From an uncultured Cryomorphaceae bacterium (GTDB taxonomy: Bacteria > Bacteroidota > Bacteroidia > Flavobacteriales > Schleiferiaceae): a stretch of 6,106 bases of DNA. This document shows positions 1 to 6,106 of this stretch, one piece after another (positions within the stretch are counted from its first letter, which is position 1; every line of letters begins with the position of its first letter). The notes beneath the pieces were generated by a model, which had not been told where the DNA came from, did no database searches, and saw only the letters and a program-made list of their open reading frames with translations. The stretch covers positions 1-6,106 of the forward strand of contig CALCFH010000398.1 in NCBI GenBank assembly GCA_937900215.1, written 5' to 3'. The position numbers and the translations under genes are program-made.

Positions 1-1897
1 CGTCATTTACTTCTTCGAAATCTACAGCGGTTACATCGGCAGCTGAATCTGAACCAGAAGCAGGGCCTTCATGGGCTGCTCCATCGCCATCTGGCTGTTG
101 CGCTTTGTACATTTCTTCAGAGGCGTTCTTCCATGCTTCATTGATCTGTTCCATTGCAGCATCAATAGCACTAAGCTCTTGACTGGCGTGAGCCTTTTTT
201 AGAGATTCTAAGGCTGTTTCAATGGGCTCTTTTTTATCTGCACTTAGCTTATCTCCAAATTCGGATAATTGCTTTCCAGTTTGGAAAATCATAGAATCAG
301 CCGCATTTAACTTGTCTGCTGTTTCCCTAAGCTTCTTGTCTTCATCCGCATGGGCTTCTGCCTCTTGCTTCATCTTCTCAATTTCTTCTTTTGATAAGCC
401 AGAAGAAGCTTCAATGCGAATGCTTTGTTCTTTACCCGTTGCCTTGTCTTTGGCTGAAACATTTAATATTCCATTGGCATCAATATCAAAGGTTACTTCA
501 ATTTGAGGCACACCTCTAGGAGAAGGTGGAATTCCATCTAAATGAAAACGACCAATTGTTTTATTGTCTCTTGACATCGGGCGTTCTCCTTGCAGCACGT
601 GAATTTCAACCGTAGGCTGATTGTCAGCAGCGGTAGAGAATACCTCTGATTTTTTGGTGGGAATGGTTGTATTGCTTTCTATTAGACGGGTCATTACATT
701 GCCCATAGTCTCAATACCTAAAGAGAGAGGGGTAACATCCAAAAGTAGAACATCCTTAACCTCACCACTTAAAACACCCCCTTGAATGGCAGCGCCAATG
801 GCAACCACCTCATCTGGATTCACTCCTTTTGAAGGCTCTTTTCCAAAGAATTTTTTAACGGCTTCTTGAATAGCAGGAATACGGGTAGACCCACCAACCA
901 ATATAACTTCGTCGATATCGCTGGTAGTTAAACCAGATTTCTTCAAAGCAGTGCGACAAGGTTCAATGGTTCTATCAATTAAGTCTTGAGCAAGCTTCTC
1001 AAACTGAGCACGAGTAAGCGATTTAACCAAGTGCTTTGGTCCGCTTGCGGTTGCCGTAATGTAGGGAAGATTGATTTCTGTAGAAGTACCAGACGAAAGT
1101 TCAATTTTTGCCTTTTCAGCGGCTTCCTTCAAACGTTGTAATGCCATAGCATCTGAACGCAGATCTATGCCTTCTTGAGTTTGGAATTCAGAAGCCAACC
1201 AGTCAATGATTTTCTGATCAAAATCGTCTCCTCCAAGGTGCACATCTCCATCGGTTGCCTTTACCTCAAAAACGCCCTCTCCAAGTTCTAATACAGAAAC
1301 GTCATGCGTTCCTCCACCACAATCGAAAACAACAATCTTTTCATCCCTTCCTTTTTTATCTATACCATAAGCGAGGGCTGCTGCTGTAGGCTCATTGATG
1401 ATTCTTCGCACCTTAAGACCTGCAATTTCACCGGCCTCTTTAGTAGCTTGACGTTCTGCATCGTTAAAATATGCAGGAACGGTAATAACGGCTTCCGTTA
1501 CGGTGGTGCCCAAGTAATCTTCTGCCGTTTTCTTCATTTTTTGAAGAACCATTGCAGAGATTTCCTGCGGTGTATACATTCTGCCGTCGATTTCAATACG
1601 CGGGGTATTGTTGTCGCCTTTAACCACTTTATAAGGAACTCTTCCAGCCTCAATATTAGAGTCGGAGTAGTTCTTGCCCATAAATCGCTTTATGGATGAA
1701 ATAGTTTTGGTAGGATTGGTAATTGCCTGACGTTTTGCTGGATCGCCAATTTTTCTCTCTCCACCTTCTATAAAGGCAATGATGGAAGGTGTGGTCCTAC
1801 GACCTTCACTGTTAGGAATTACTACGGGCTCGTTACCCTCCATAACGGCAACACACGAATTGGTTGTTCCTAAGTCTATTCCGATAATCTTACTCAT
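1..1897 (-). CDS. dnaK: Molecular chaperone DnaK (Hsp70), 3' end cut by window edge
   Basis: Cytoplasmic ATP-dependent Hsp70 chaperone that binds exposed hydrophobic segments of unfolded proteins, normally with DnaJ and GrpE; neither partner gene is in view. The start is the ATG at 1897-1895, giving MSKIIGIDLGTTNSCVAV, the standard Hsp70 N-terminus with the first phosphate loop (residues 7-14). The nucleotide-binding domain continues with Lys70, the IIN-EPTAAALAYG segment (166-178) and the second phosphate motif DCGGGTHDVS (192-201), which holds the conserved Thr197. Then come the HLGGDDFD motif, EVILVGGSTRIP, the interdomain linker VKDVLLLDVTPLSLG and a full substrate-binding domain with helical lid. 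About 632 residues are visible, ending in VDFEEVND, so only a few C-terminal codons are missing. Cys193 and His198 replace the Leu and Phe of E. coli DnaK; a similar GGGTHDVS form occurs in Flavobacteria as I recall it. No Shine-Dalgarno sequence is evident. The gene runs in the same direction as the lipoprotein gene upstream but has its own 118-bp leader. Confidence 0.98.
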   Translation of the reverse strand, partial: MSKIIGIDLGTTNSCVAVMEGNEPVVIPNSEGRRTTPSIIAFIEGGERKIGDPAKRQAITNPTKTISSIKRFMGKNYSDSNIEAGRVPYKVVKGDNNTPRIEIDGRMYTPQEISAMVLQKMKKTAEDYLGTTVTEAVITVPAYFNDAERQATKEAGEIAGLKVRRIINEPTAAALAYGIDKKGRDEKIVVFDCGGGTHDVSVLELGEGVFEVKATDGDVHLGGDDFDQKIIDWLASEFQTQEGIDLRSDAMALQRLKEAAEKAKIELSSGTSTEINLPYITATASGPKHLVKSLTRAQFEKLAQDLIDRTIEPCRTALKKSGLTTSDIDEVILVGGSTRIPAIQEAVKKFFGKEPSKGVNPDEVVAIGAAIQGGVLSGEVKDVLLLDVTPLSLGIETMGNVMTRLIESNTTIPTKKSEVFSTAADNQPTVEIHVLQGERPMSRDNKTIGRFHLDGIPPSPRGVPQIEVTFDIDANGILNVSAKDKATGKEQSIRIEASSGLSKEEIEKMKQEAEAHADEDKKLRETADKLNAADSMIFQTGKQLSEFGDKLSADKKEPIETALESLKKAHASQELSAIDAAMEQINEAWKNASEEMYKAQQPDGDGAAHEGPASGSDSAADVTAVDFEEVND

Positions 1898-1914
1898 GCT
1901 AGTCGATTAATTTG

Positions 1915-1930
1915 CGGGTTTATAAGCCCG
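1915..1930. repeat. Imperfect palindrome in the dnaK leader
   Basis: CGGGTTTATAAGCCCG is a 16-bp inverted repeat with no spacer and one mismatched pair. It ends 17 nt before the dnaK start codon and just after the inferred transcription start. It could be an operator for a dimeric regulator, or in RNA a short hairpin close to the start codon. It is not the CIRCE element (TTAGCACTC-N9-GAGTGCTAA) bound by HrcA. Function is unknown. Confidence 0.4.
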
Positions 1931-1942
1931 AAATAGTCAACT

Positions 1943-1970
1943 GTTATGCCATAAGATGTTTAACTGTCAA
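1943..1970 (-). promoter_or_regulatory. Possible dnaK promoter
   Basis: Read on the minus strand, TTGACA (1970-1965) is followed after 16 nt by CATAAC (1948-1943), a 6/6 and 4/6 match to sigma-70-type boxes. Transcription would start near 1936 and give a leader of roughly 40 nt. No TAnnTTTG element of the Bacteroidota type is seen in this spacer; the nearest form, TATTTCGG on the minus strand, is poor. The call rests only on sequence match and position, and Bacteroidota promoters often do not follow the E. coli pattern. Confidence 0.3.
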
Positions 1971-1981
1971 TCTGTTACTAG

Positions 1982-2006
1982 ACTTACGTGTAAGTGACAA
2001 ATTGTC
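1982..2006. repeat. Two abutting short inverted repeats between the lipoprotein gene and dnaK
   Basis: ACTTAC-GT-GTAAGT (1982-1995) is directly followed by GACAA-A-TTGTC (1996-2006). Both have perfect arms. They lie 10-34 nt beyond the lipoprotein stop codon and upstream of the proposed dnaK -35 box. They could be protein-binding sites for dnaK control or a weak structure at the lipoprotein mRNA end. They are A/T-rich, have little loop and no T-run on the minus strand, so they do not make a convincing intrinsic terminator. Confidence 0.4.
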
Positions 2007-2015
2007 TTAAATACA

Positions 2016-3074
2016 TTAATTGCATTGTCCGTTACCAGTACAATAGCACGTGTCTGCACCCGAAGGAGAAAGGAAGATTCTTCCAAATTGAAGCTCGCAG
2101 CTAATATCATTCAGAACCAGTTGAAGCAACCCGCTCTCAGTCAGTTCTTTGTCGTATCGTCCGTTTAGGGCGGTGCTGGCAAAAAGACCATATCCACCTT
2201 CTATATTGCTAAAATCAGGACGTTCGGTAACAATGCCAGTTGGGGGTTGATTGACATTTATGTATGTGTGCATGTCTTCTGTTCCAGCTCTTACCTCAAA
2301 ATCTATCCCCGTCACAAAGCGTCTTACGTTTGGATCGGTAGGTATTTGAAGCTTCCATCCTTCTAATAATGACTCTGTAGTATAGCCCGAGATAATGCCA
2401 ATTCCTCCTCCAGTGTTAATGGATTCCTTTGTGGGGAGAAGAAATCGTGCCTGGTGATAGCTAAGTACAGATGGATTATTGATATTAAATTCTTTGTAAT
2501 TCAGGATAATAACAGGCTGGAAAATTTTGGAGTTGTTTTGAGATGTATACTCAAAGCCATAATTTATAAAAGGTTCAAGATTGATTTTTGCTACGGCGCT
2601 GGGTCGAGTGATATTTAAGCTATTATTTAGAACAACGGTTTCAGCACTTACAATTGGGCTGCCCTCACCTTTGTCTATGCGCAAACGATATCTGTAATCC
2701 GAATTAATGGTTTCTGTTGTTCGGTAGAGATGATATCCCTCCGTAGTAAAATAGCCATCGTTGAGTTGTCTACTTTGATCGTCGTAGGTTAAGGTGATTG
2801 TTTTGCGCACAGTAGAACCGTCCATTTCATCTAAAAAAACCGACAAAACTTGGCTGTAATAAATAGAATCTGGACTTTGAGCACCAATTAGAATGTCATC
2901 TGTTCCTAGCCAAGCGCGGTTAATGCGAACCCATTGAGTGTCTTGACTTTTGTCTAAGACACTAAAAGCTACCGTTATGTCCGTCCATTTATCATTGACG
3001 TCCAGAGTGTTGTCGCAAGAAATGAGCTGAAAAAAGGTGAGGACAATGAAGCCGTATTTTAAAAAATTCTGCAT
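2016..3074 (-). CDS. Predicted outer-membrane or surface lipoprotein, possibly DUF4249-like
   Basis: A 352-residue protein of unknown function. The chosen start, ATG at 3074-3072, places a classic lipoprotein signal directly at the N-terminus: a short polar start with Lys6, a hydrophobic run, then the lipobox LISC with lipidated Cys20. The frame extends upstream to 3173, but that would add 33 residues before the signal, overlap panB and cross both promoters, so it is rejected. The mature part is rich in beta-strand-type sequence, with no catalytic motif that I recognise. The segment NIEGGYGLF (290-298) and the overall layout resemble DUF4249-type Bacteroidota lipoproteins, but this is from memory and tentative. 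The last 27 residues contain four cysteines (326, 343, 345, 351), with a CYCTGNGQC tail that stands out. It is transcribed divergently from panB, probably from its own promoter, and in the same direction as dnaK. Confidence 0.85.
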   Translation of the reverse strand: MQNFLKYGFIVLTFFQLISCDNTLDVNDKWTDITVAFSVLDKSQDTQWVRINRAWLGTDDILIGAQSPDSIYYSQVLSVFLDEMDGSTVRKTITLTYDDQSRQLNDGYFTTEGYHLYRTTETINSDYRYRLRIDKGEGSPIVSAETVVLNNSLNITRPSAVAKINLEPFINYGFEYTSQNNSKIFQPVIILNYKEFNINNPSVLSYHQARFLLPTKESINTGGGIGIISGYTTESLLEGWKLQIPTDPNVRRFVTGIDFEVRAGTEDMHTYINVNQPPTGIVTERPDFSNIEGGYGLFASTALNGRYDKELTESGLLQLVLNDISCELQFGRIFLSPSGADTCYCTGNGQCN

Positions 3075-3095
3075 GGGTAATATTGAGTACAACGA

Positions 3096-3103
3096 CAAAG
3101 ATA
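3096..3103 (-). promoter_or_regulatory. Bacteroidota-type -7 element of the lipoprotein gene
   Basis: Read on the minus strand the sequence is TATCTTTG, an exact match to the Bacteroidota -7 consensus TAnnTTTG, ending 21 nt before the lipoprotein ATG. The upstream -33 element is weak; the best candidate is a TTTT run about 26 nt upstream. This position supports the start at 3074 rather than further upstream. Confidence 0.5.
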
Positions 3104-3108
3104 TTGTA

Positions 3109-3116
3109 TAGCTTTG
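3109..3116 (+). promoter_or_regulatory. Bacteroidota-type -7 element of the panB operon
   Basis: TAGCTTTG is an exact match to TAnnTTTG. A possible -33 element, ATTG at 3082-3085, lies 23 nt upstream. Transcription would start around 3122-3124, leaving a leader of only about 13 nt before the ATG at 3136. This argues for that ATG and against the in-frame TTG at 3124 as the panB start. Confidence 0.55.
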
Positions 3117-3135
3117 GTAGACTTTGTTAAAACCT

Positions 3136-3954
3136 ATGTCAGCAGCAACGAAAGAGTTCAAAAAAGTTACCACCGCCTCGGTTCAAGAGATGAAAAAGAG
3201 GGGCGAGAAAATAGCAATGTTAACGGCTTACGATTTCACGTTAGCTCGAATGGTGGACCAAGCAGGAGTGGATGTTATCCTCGTGGGCGATTCGGCCAGC
3301 AATGTTATGGCAGGACATGAAACCACTCTTCCCATAACACTTAGTCAAATGATTTACCATGCATCTTCCGTAGTACGCGCGGTAGAAAGGGCTTTGGTTG
3401 TGGTGGATCTTCCTTTTGGTAGTTATCAAGGAAATTCTAAAGAGGCACTGAGCAGCGCCATCCGAATAATGAAAGAAAGCGGAGCTCATGCGGTGAAATT
3501 AGAAGGTGGAAGCGAAATCATTACTTCCGTTAAGCGCATACTTACGGCGGGAATTCCAGTGATGGGCCACTTGGGGCTAACTCCGCAAAGTATTTACAAA
3601 TTTGGTACTTATACGGTTCGCGCAAAGGAGGATGAAGAAGCAGAAAAACTAATCGAAGATGCTTTGCTTCTCGAAAGTACGGGGTGCTTTGCCATTGTTT
3701 TAGAGAAAATTCCAGCGAAGTTAGCTACACGTGTGGCCGCAGCAGTGCATATTCCTGTAATTGGCATTGGTGCCGGAAATGGTGTGGATGGTCAAGTCTT
3801 AGTCTTGCATGATATGCTGGGTATGACACATGAGTTTTCCCCAAGATTTCTTAGAAGATATTTGCATTTATATGAGAGTATAACAGGAGGTATTCGCCAG
3901 TATTGTGAAGATGTGAAGAGTCTGAATTTCCCAAATGAATCTGAGCAATATTGA
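3136..3954 (+). CDS. panB: 3-methyl-2-oxobutanoate hydroxymethyltransferase (ketopantoate hydroxymethyltransferase)
   Basis: Cytoplasmic Mg-dependent enzyme that transfers a hydroxymethyl group from 5,10-methylenetetrahydrofolate to 2-oxoisovalerate to give ketopantoate, the first committed step towards pantothenate and coenzyme A. The 272-residue product is of normal family length and folds as a single TIM barrel. Visible family motifs are MLTAYD (28-33), VGDS with metal ligand Asp52, the GHETTLPIT loop (60-68), VDLPFGSY with metal ligand Asp91, KLEGG (121-125) with Glu123, GHLGLTPQS (144-152), VLEKIP with the presumed catalytic Glu190, and IGIGAG near 205. ATG 3136 is preferred because a -7 element sits just upstream and MSAATKEFKKVTT fits the family N-terminus. 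A TTG at 3124 would add four residues. No Shine-Dalgarno sequence is seen, only an A-rich leader. The 3' end overlaps the next gene by 20 nt, which suggests co-transcription. Confidence 0.97.
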   Translation: MSAATKEFKKVTTASVQEMKKRGEKIAMLTAYDFTLARMVDQAGVDVILVGDSASNVMAGHETTLPITLSQMIYHASSVVRAVERALVVVDLPFGSYQGNSKEALSSAIRIMKESGAHAVKLEGGSEIITSVKRILTAGIPVMGHLGLTPQSIYKFGTYTVRAKEDEEAEKLIEDALLLESTGCFAIVLEKIPAKLATRVAAAVHIPVIGIGAGNGVDGQVLVLHDMLGMTHEFSPRFLRRYLHLYESITGGIRQYCEDVKSLNFPNESEQY

Positions 3955-4630
3955 TTCTTTAGAATCTCGTATTCTTTTTATCGATAACCATCTAATTGTT
4001 ATCAATAAGCTTCCAGGCGAGTTGGTTCAGGCCGATAAGACAGGAGATCAATGTTTGGCAGATTTAGTGAAGCTCTATTTAAAAGAGAAATTCAATAAAC
4101 CTGGCGATGTTTACCTTGGATTATTGCATAGAATAGATCGGCCCGTTTCAGGTATTGTAGCTTTTGCCAGAACCAGTAAGGCCGCAGCGAGGCTTTCTCA
4201 GGCTATTCAAGATCGAAAGTGGCATAAGGAATATCACGCCATAACTCTTCCTTGGAAAGCGGAAGCTTTAGGTGTTTTGGAGCATTGGTTGAGAAAAGAT
4301 GCTGCTAAGAATAAGTCTTTTGCTGTTTCTGAATCCGATTCGAATGGAAAAAGGGCCGTGCTTCACTTTCAACTTCTTAGACATTTAGATCGCTATTCTG
4401 TTATGAAAATCATTCTAGAAACCGGTCGTCATCATCAGATTCGCTGTCAGTTATCCTTGGCGGGGTTTCCTATAAAAGGAGATCTAAAATACGGGGCAAA
4501 GAGATCCAATCCAGATTCAAGTATTTCACTTCATGCAAGACGACTTGTCTTTGAGCATCCCGTGCAAAAAATTACTATCGATATTCAAGCAGATTATCCA
4601 GAATATTGGCTTGATAAAGAAGCGAAATAG
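3935..4630 (+). CDS. RluA-family RNA pseudouridine synthase
   Basis: Predicted enzyme that isomerises uridine to pseudouridine in rRNA or tRNA. The 231-residue protein begins almost directly with the catalytic domain and lacks the N-terminal S4 RNA-binding domain of RluC and RluD, so it resembles the short RluA/TruC/RluA-like group. Motifs: ILFIDNHLIVINKLPG (13-28); HRIDRPVSG (65-73), the RluA signature with catalytic Asp68; KEYHAI (98-103); and ETGRHHQIRCQLSLAGFPI (162-180), the conserved Arg- and His-containing motif near the active site. The signature has Ile-Asp-Arg-Pro-Val where many members have Leu-Asp-x-x-Thr. The substrate uridine cannot be told from the sequence, so no symbol is given. 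The start ATG lies inside the panB 3' end, 20 nt before its stop, in another frame, suggesting translational coupling. The gene ends in TAG. Confidence 0.94.
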   Translation: MNLSNIDSLESRILFIDNHLIVINKLPGELVQADKTGDQCLADLVKLYLKEKFNKPGDVYLGLLHRIDRPVSGIVAFARTSKAAARLSQAIQDRKWHKEYHAITLPWKAEALGVLEHWLRKDAAKNKSFAVSESDSNGKRAVLHFQLLRHLDRYSVMKIILETGRHHQIRCQLSLAGFPIKGDLKYGAKRSNPDSSISLHARRLVFEHPVQKITIDIQADYPEYWLDKEAK

Positions 4631-4735
4631 GTCTATAATTTTTAAAATCCGTCATTTATTTTCGGTTATTTAGAATGAAAACTCCCATTGAATCACAATT
4701 TATTTGGTGAATTTTATGTCAGGATTTCTTTCAGC

Positions 4736-4763
4736 AAGCTTAAAGATTATCGTTTAAGCTTTT
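4736..4763 (+). terminator. Perfect 9-bp hairpin, possible rluA-operon terminator
   Basis: AAGCTTAAA (4736-4744) and TTTAAGCTT (4753-4761) are exact inverted copies around an 8-nt loop (4745-4752), and the T-run reaches 4763. The stem has only two G-C pairs and the T-run is short, so it would be a weak intrinsic terminator. It lies 106 nt beyond the pseudouridine synthase stop. It could instead be a binding site for a dimeric regulator; the AAGCTT halves are themselves palindromic. Confidence 0.4.
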
Positions 4764-4939
4764 CGATTCCTACCTAGGGTTAAAATGAAAAAAACACATT
4801 GTTTATAGGGCTTTTCGCGTCCCTTCAATATTCCCGTTTTGAGACAGAGTCTATAAAATGGATAAATGTTAATTTTCTGTCATTCCTGACTTAAAAAAGG
4901 TGACTACCTCTGATGATTAATTGAATGGCTTGATAAGGG

Positions 4940-4948
4940 TATATTTTG
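4940..4948 (+). promoter_or_regulatory. Weak candidate promoter for the NHL-repeat gene
   Basis: TATATTTTG resembles the Bacteroidota -7 element but has one extra base between TA and TTTG. A TTG at 4921-4923 lies 16 nt upstream as a possible -33 element. It would give a leader of about 65 nt. This is the best match in the spacer, but it is not strong. Confidence 0.25.
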
Positions 4949-5019
4949 GTTTTCAATTAGTTCGGTCGTTTTGAGTGATAAAAGTTGTTAACTTTCTCAC
5001 TTGTTAAAAACCTTGTCCT

Positions 5020-6106
5020 ATGAGAAAATTTGATACTCTATTTATTGGCTTAAGTCTGCTCTTTGGAGGCGTTTCGCATGCACAGTCTATCTCTGTTGCT
5101 TCCACGCCAAGTTGCCAAGAAGAAGTACTAACAATAGACAATGCGAATCAGGTGATTGTTCAAGTTGACTGGCTGAAAGATGCGGTTAACTATTTCTCTG
5201 AATCGTCCTATTTGCGAACGGATGGCCTTTTAGTAGGTGGAGGTTCTCAAGGCGGATTGAAAAGTCAAATGCGTTTTCCACAAGATGTTGCCCATGACAA
5301 TTTAGGTAGAACTTATGTTGTGGATAAAAATAACAACCGAGTGGTTCGATAGTCTCCAGGGGCTATTGAAGGGGTTGTAATCATCGGTGCAAACGGACCT
5401 GGTTCTGGTTTGGATCAATTGAGAAATCCACATGGTATTTTTAGAACCAACAACGGAAGCCTTTACATTGCAGATAGACATAACCACCGTGTAGTGCGTT
5501 GGGATGTAGGTGCAGTACAAGGTGTTGTTGTTGCAGGTGGAAATGGTGCTGGTCCGGACTTAGATCAATTAGACAATCCAACTTCAGTAGTAGTTGCAGC
5601 CAATGGGGATGTGTATGTTTCAGATATGCGAAACGATCGTGTGATGAAATGGGCAGTAGGAGAGGTTGTAGGAGTTGTTGTTGCAGGTGGAAATGGACAT
5701 GGCCAAGACGATAACCAACTCAGAGAGCCAATGGGGATTGCTCTCGATGCTGCAAACAATTTATTTGTCGCAGACAGGAAGAACAACCGCATTGTGAAGT
5801 GGGAGCCCGCGGCTATAGTAGGCTCAGTGGTAACAGGAGGATTAGTGGCAGGAACAGGTTTAATGGAGTTAAATAATCCAATGGATGTTCAGATCGATGC
5901 AGACGACAATATGTACGTTGCAGATTATGGAAATCATAGAGTGTTGAAATATGCATCAGGAAATCCAGTAGGAAGTCTCACAACAGGTCAGTCTCAAGGA
6001 AATTCTTTAGAGAAGTTGAGTTTTCCAACAGGTATATCAATAGATTCTCTAGACGGGGTCTATATCACAGATAGCTGGAATCATAGAACGGTTAAATGGG
6101 GGATTC
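5020..6106 (+). pseudogene. Secreted NHL-repeat beta-propeller protein with in-frame amber codon; 3' end beyond window
   Basis: The ATG at 5020 opens a Sec signal peptide: Arg2 and Lys3, a hydrophobic core, then VSHA with cleavage likely between Ala21 and Gln22, so the protein is exported. Residues 22-61 form a segment I do not recognise. From residue 62 the sequence is tandem NHL repeats of the form LxNPxGIxxDxxxxxYVADxxNHRVVKW, expected to make a beta-propeller used for protein or ligand binding; no catalytic residues are evident. Codon 111 (5350-5352) is TAG, yet the same frame stays open for another 251 codons to the window edge and encodes five more repeats. The first stretch alone would be a 110-residue fragment with one blade; the part after the stop has no signal peptide. 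It is therefore called a pseudogene, although a sequencing error or readthrough would restore a normal gene. Any C-terminal sorting domain (for example type IX secretion) lies outside the window. Confidence 0.75.
5203..6099 (+). repeat. Six tandem NHL repeats with a 150-nt period
   Basis: The units end at 5352, 5502, 5652, 5802, 5952 and 6099: five units of exactly 50 codons and one of 49. Each has a GxVxxGG-type turn, a Pro near unit position 26, a YVAD-like strand near 37-41 and an N-x-R-V-x-[KR]-W end. The last residue is stop, Trp, Trp, Trp, Tyr, Trp in order. Units 3 and 4 share a 23-nt identical stretch at 5524-5546 and 5674-5696, exactly one period apart. The sixth unit is one codon shorter in its loop. 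More repeats probably continue past the window. Confidence 0.9.

Larger units (their letters stand above)
4631..5019. other. 389-bp A/T-rich intergenic region
   Basis: No credible gene is visible. The few ATG-started frames are about 4 to 13 codons long and have no recognisable features. The region holds one strong hairpin (4736-4761) and a weak promoter candidate (4940-4948) for the downstream NHL gene. A small direct repeat, TTGTTAA at 4985-4991 and 5001-5007 (16-nt period), lies just before that gene's start. I see no tRNA or recognisable riboswitch. Confidence 0.6.

Noticed and set aside
222..506. Plus-strand open frame of 94 codons
   Set aside because: Antisense to the dnaK substrate-binding and lid region; the Ser/Leu-rich product reflects reverse-strand codons of the helical lid.
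1304..1699. Plus-strand open frame of 131 codons
   Set aside because: It lies wholly opposite the conserved dnaK nucleotide-binding domain and has no recognisable motif or promoter; it is a shadow of dnaK.
3124..3135. TTG start for panB
   Set aside because: It would fall at or next to the predicted transcription start, and the ATG at 3136 gives the normal PanB N-terminus.
3075..3173. Upstream extension of the lipoprotein frame to an ATG at 3173
   Set aside because: It would place 33 residues before a perfect lipoprotein signal, overlap panB and run through both promoter elements.
3241..3489. Minus-strand open frame inside panB
   Set aside because: Antisense to the conserved PanB metal-binding region; no independent support.
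4785..4808. Tiny frame (seven codons, Met-Lys-Lys start) as a possible leader peptide
   Set aside because: Too short, has no run of regulatory codons and no linked attenuator hairpin immediately after it.
5350..5352. TAG read as a genome-wide sense codon
   Set aside because: The pseudouridine synthase gene in the same window ends with TAG at the expected family length, so TAG acts as a stop here.
5499..5792. Open frames in other phases and on the minus strand within the NHL repeats
   Set aside because: Their Cys/Arg- and Pro/Thr-rich products arise from the repeated GTT/GGT-rich codons of the NHL frame.

Overview
The window looks like chromosomal DNA from a member of the Bacteroidota, probably Flavobacteriales-like. 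DnaK, PanB and the RluA-family enzyme have the sequence character of that phylum. The genes lack clear Shine-Dalgarno sequences and sit behind A/T-rich leaders. Two matches to the phylum's -7 promoter element, TAnnTTTG, lie in the divergent lipoprotein/panB spacer. A lipoprotein and a secreted NHL-repeat protein, both types common in this phylum, complete the picture. The genus cannot be named from this sequence.

Layout: positions 1-1897 (minus) hold nearly all of dnaK, cut by the window edge within its last few codons. A 118-bp spacer carries a possible dnaK promoter and three small inverted repeats. Positions 2016-3074 (minus) encode an unrecognised or weakly DUF4249-like lipoprotein with a cysteine-rich tail. 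A 61-bp divergent spacer holds overlapping promoters. On the plus strand, panB (3136-3954) overlaps an RluA-type pseudouridine synthase gene (3935-4630) by 20 nt, probably as a two-gene operon. A 389-bp spacer follows, with a 9-bp perfect hairpin and a weak promoter candidate. From 5020 to the right edge runs a secreted NHL-repeat beta-propeller gene built on a regular 150-nt (50-residue) period.

The most notable feature is an in-frame TAG at 5350-5352 in the NHL gene. It falls exactly where four of the five other visible repeats have TGG (Trp) and the fifth has Tyr, and the frame stays open on both sides. This points to a one-base nonsense change, a sequencing error, or less likely readthrough. 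The rest of the window is ordinary housekeeping and cell-envelope content. I see no defence system, mobile element, CRISPR array, or tRNA or rRNA gene. The genes shown do not form one pathway: chaperone, envelope lipoprotein, pantothenate synthesis plus RNA modification, and a secreted propeller protein are neighbours without an evident shared function.
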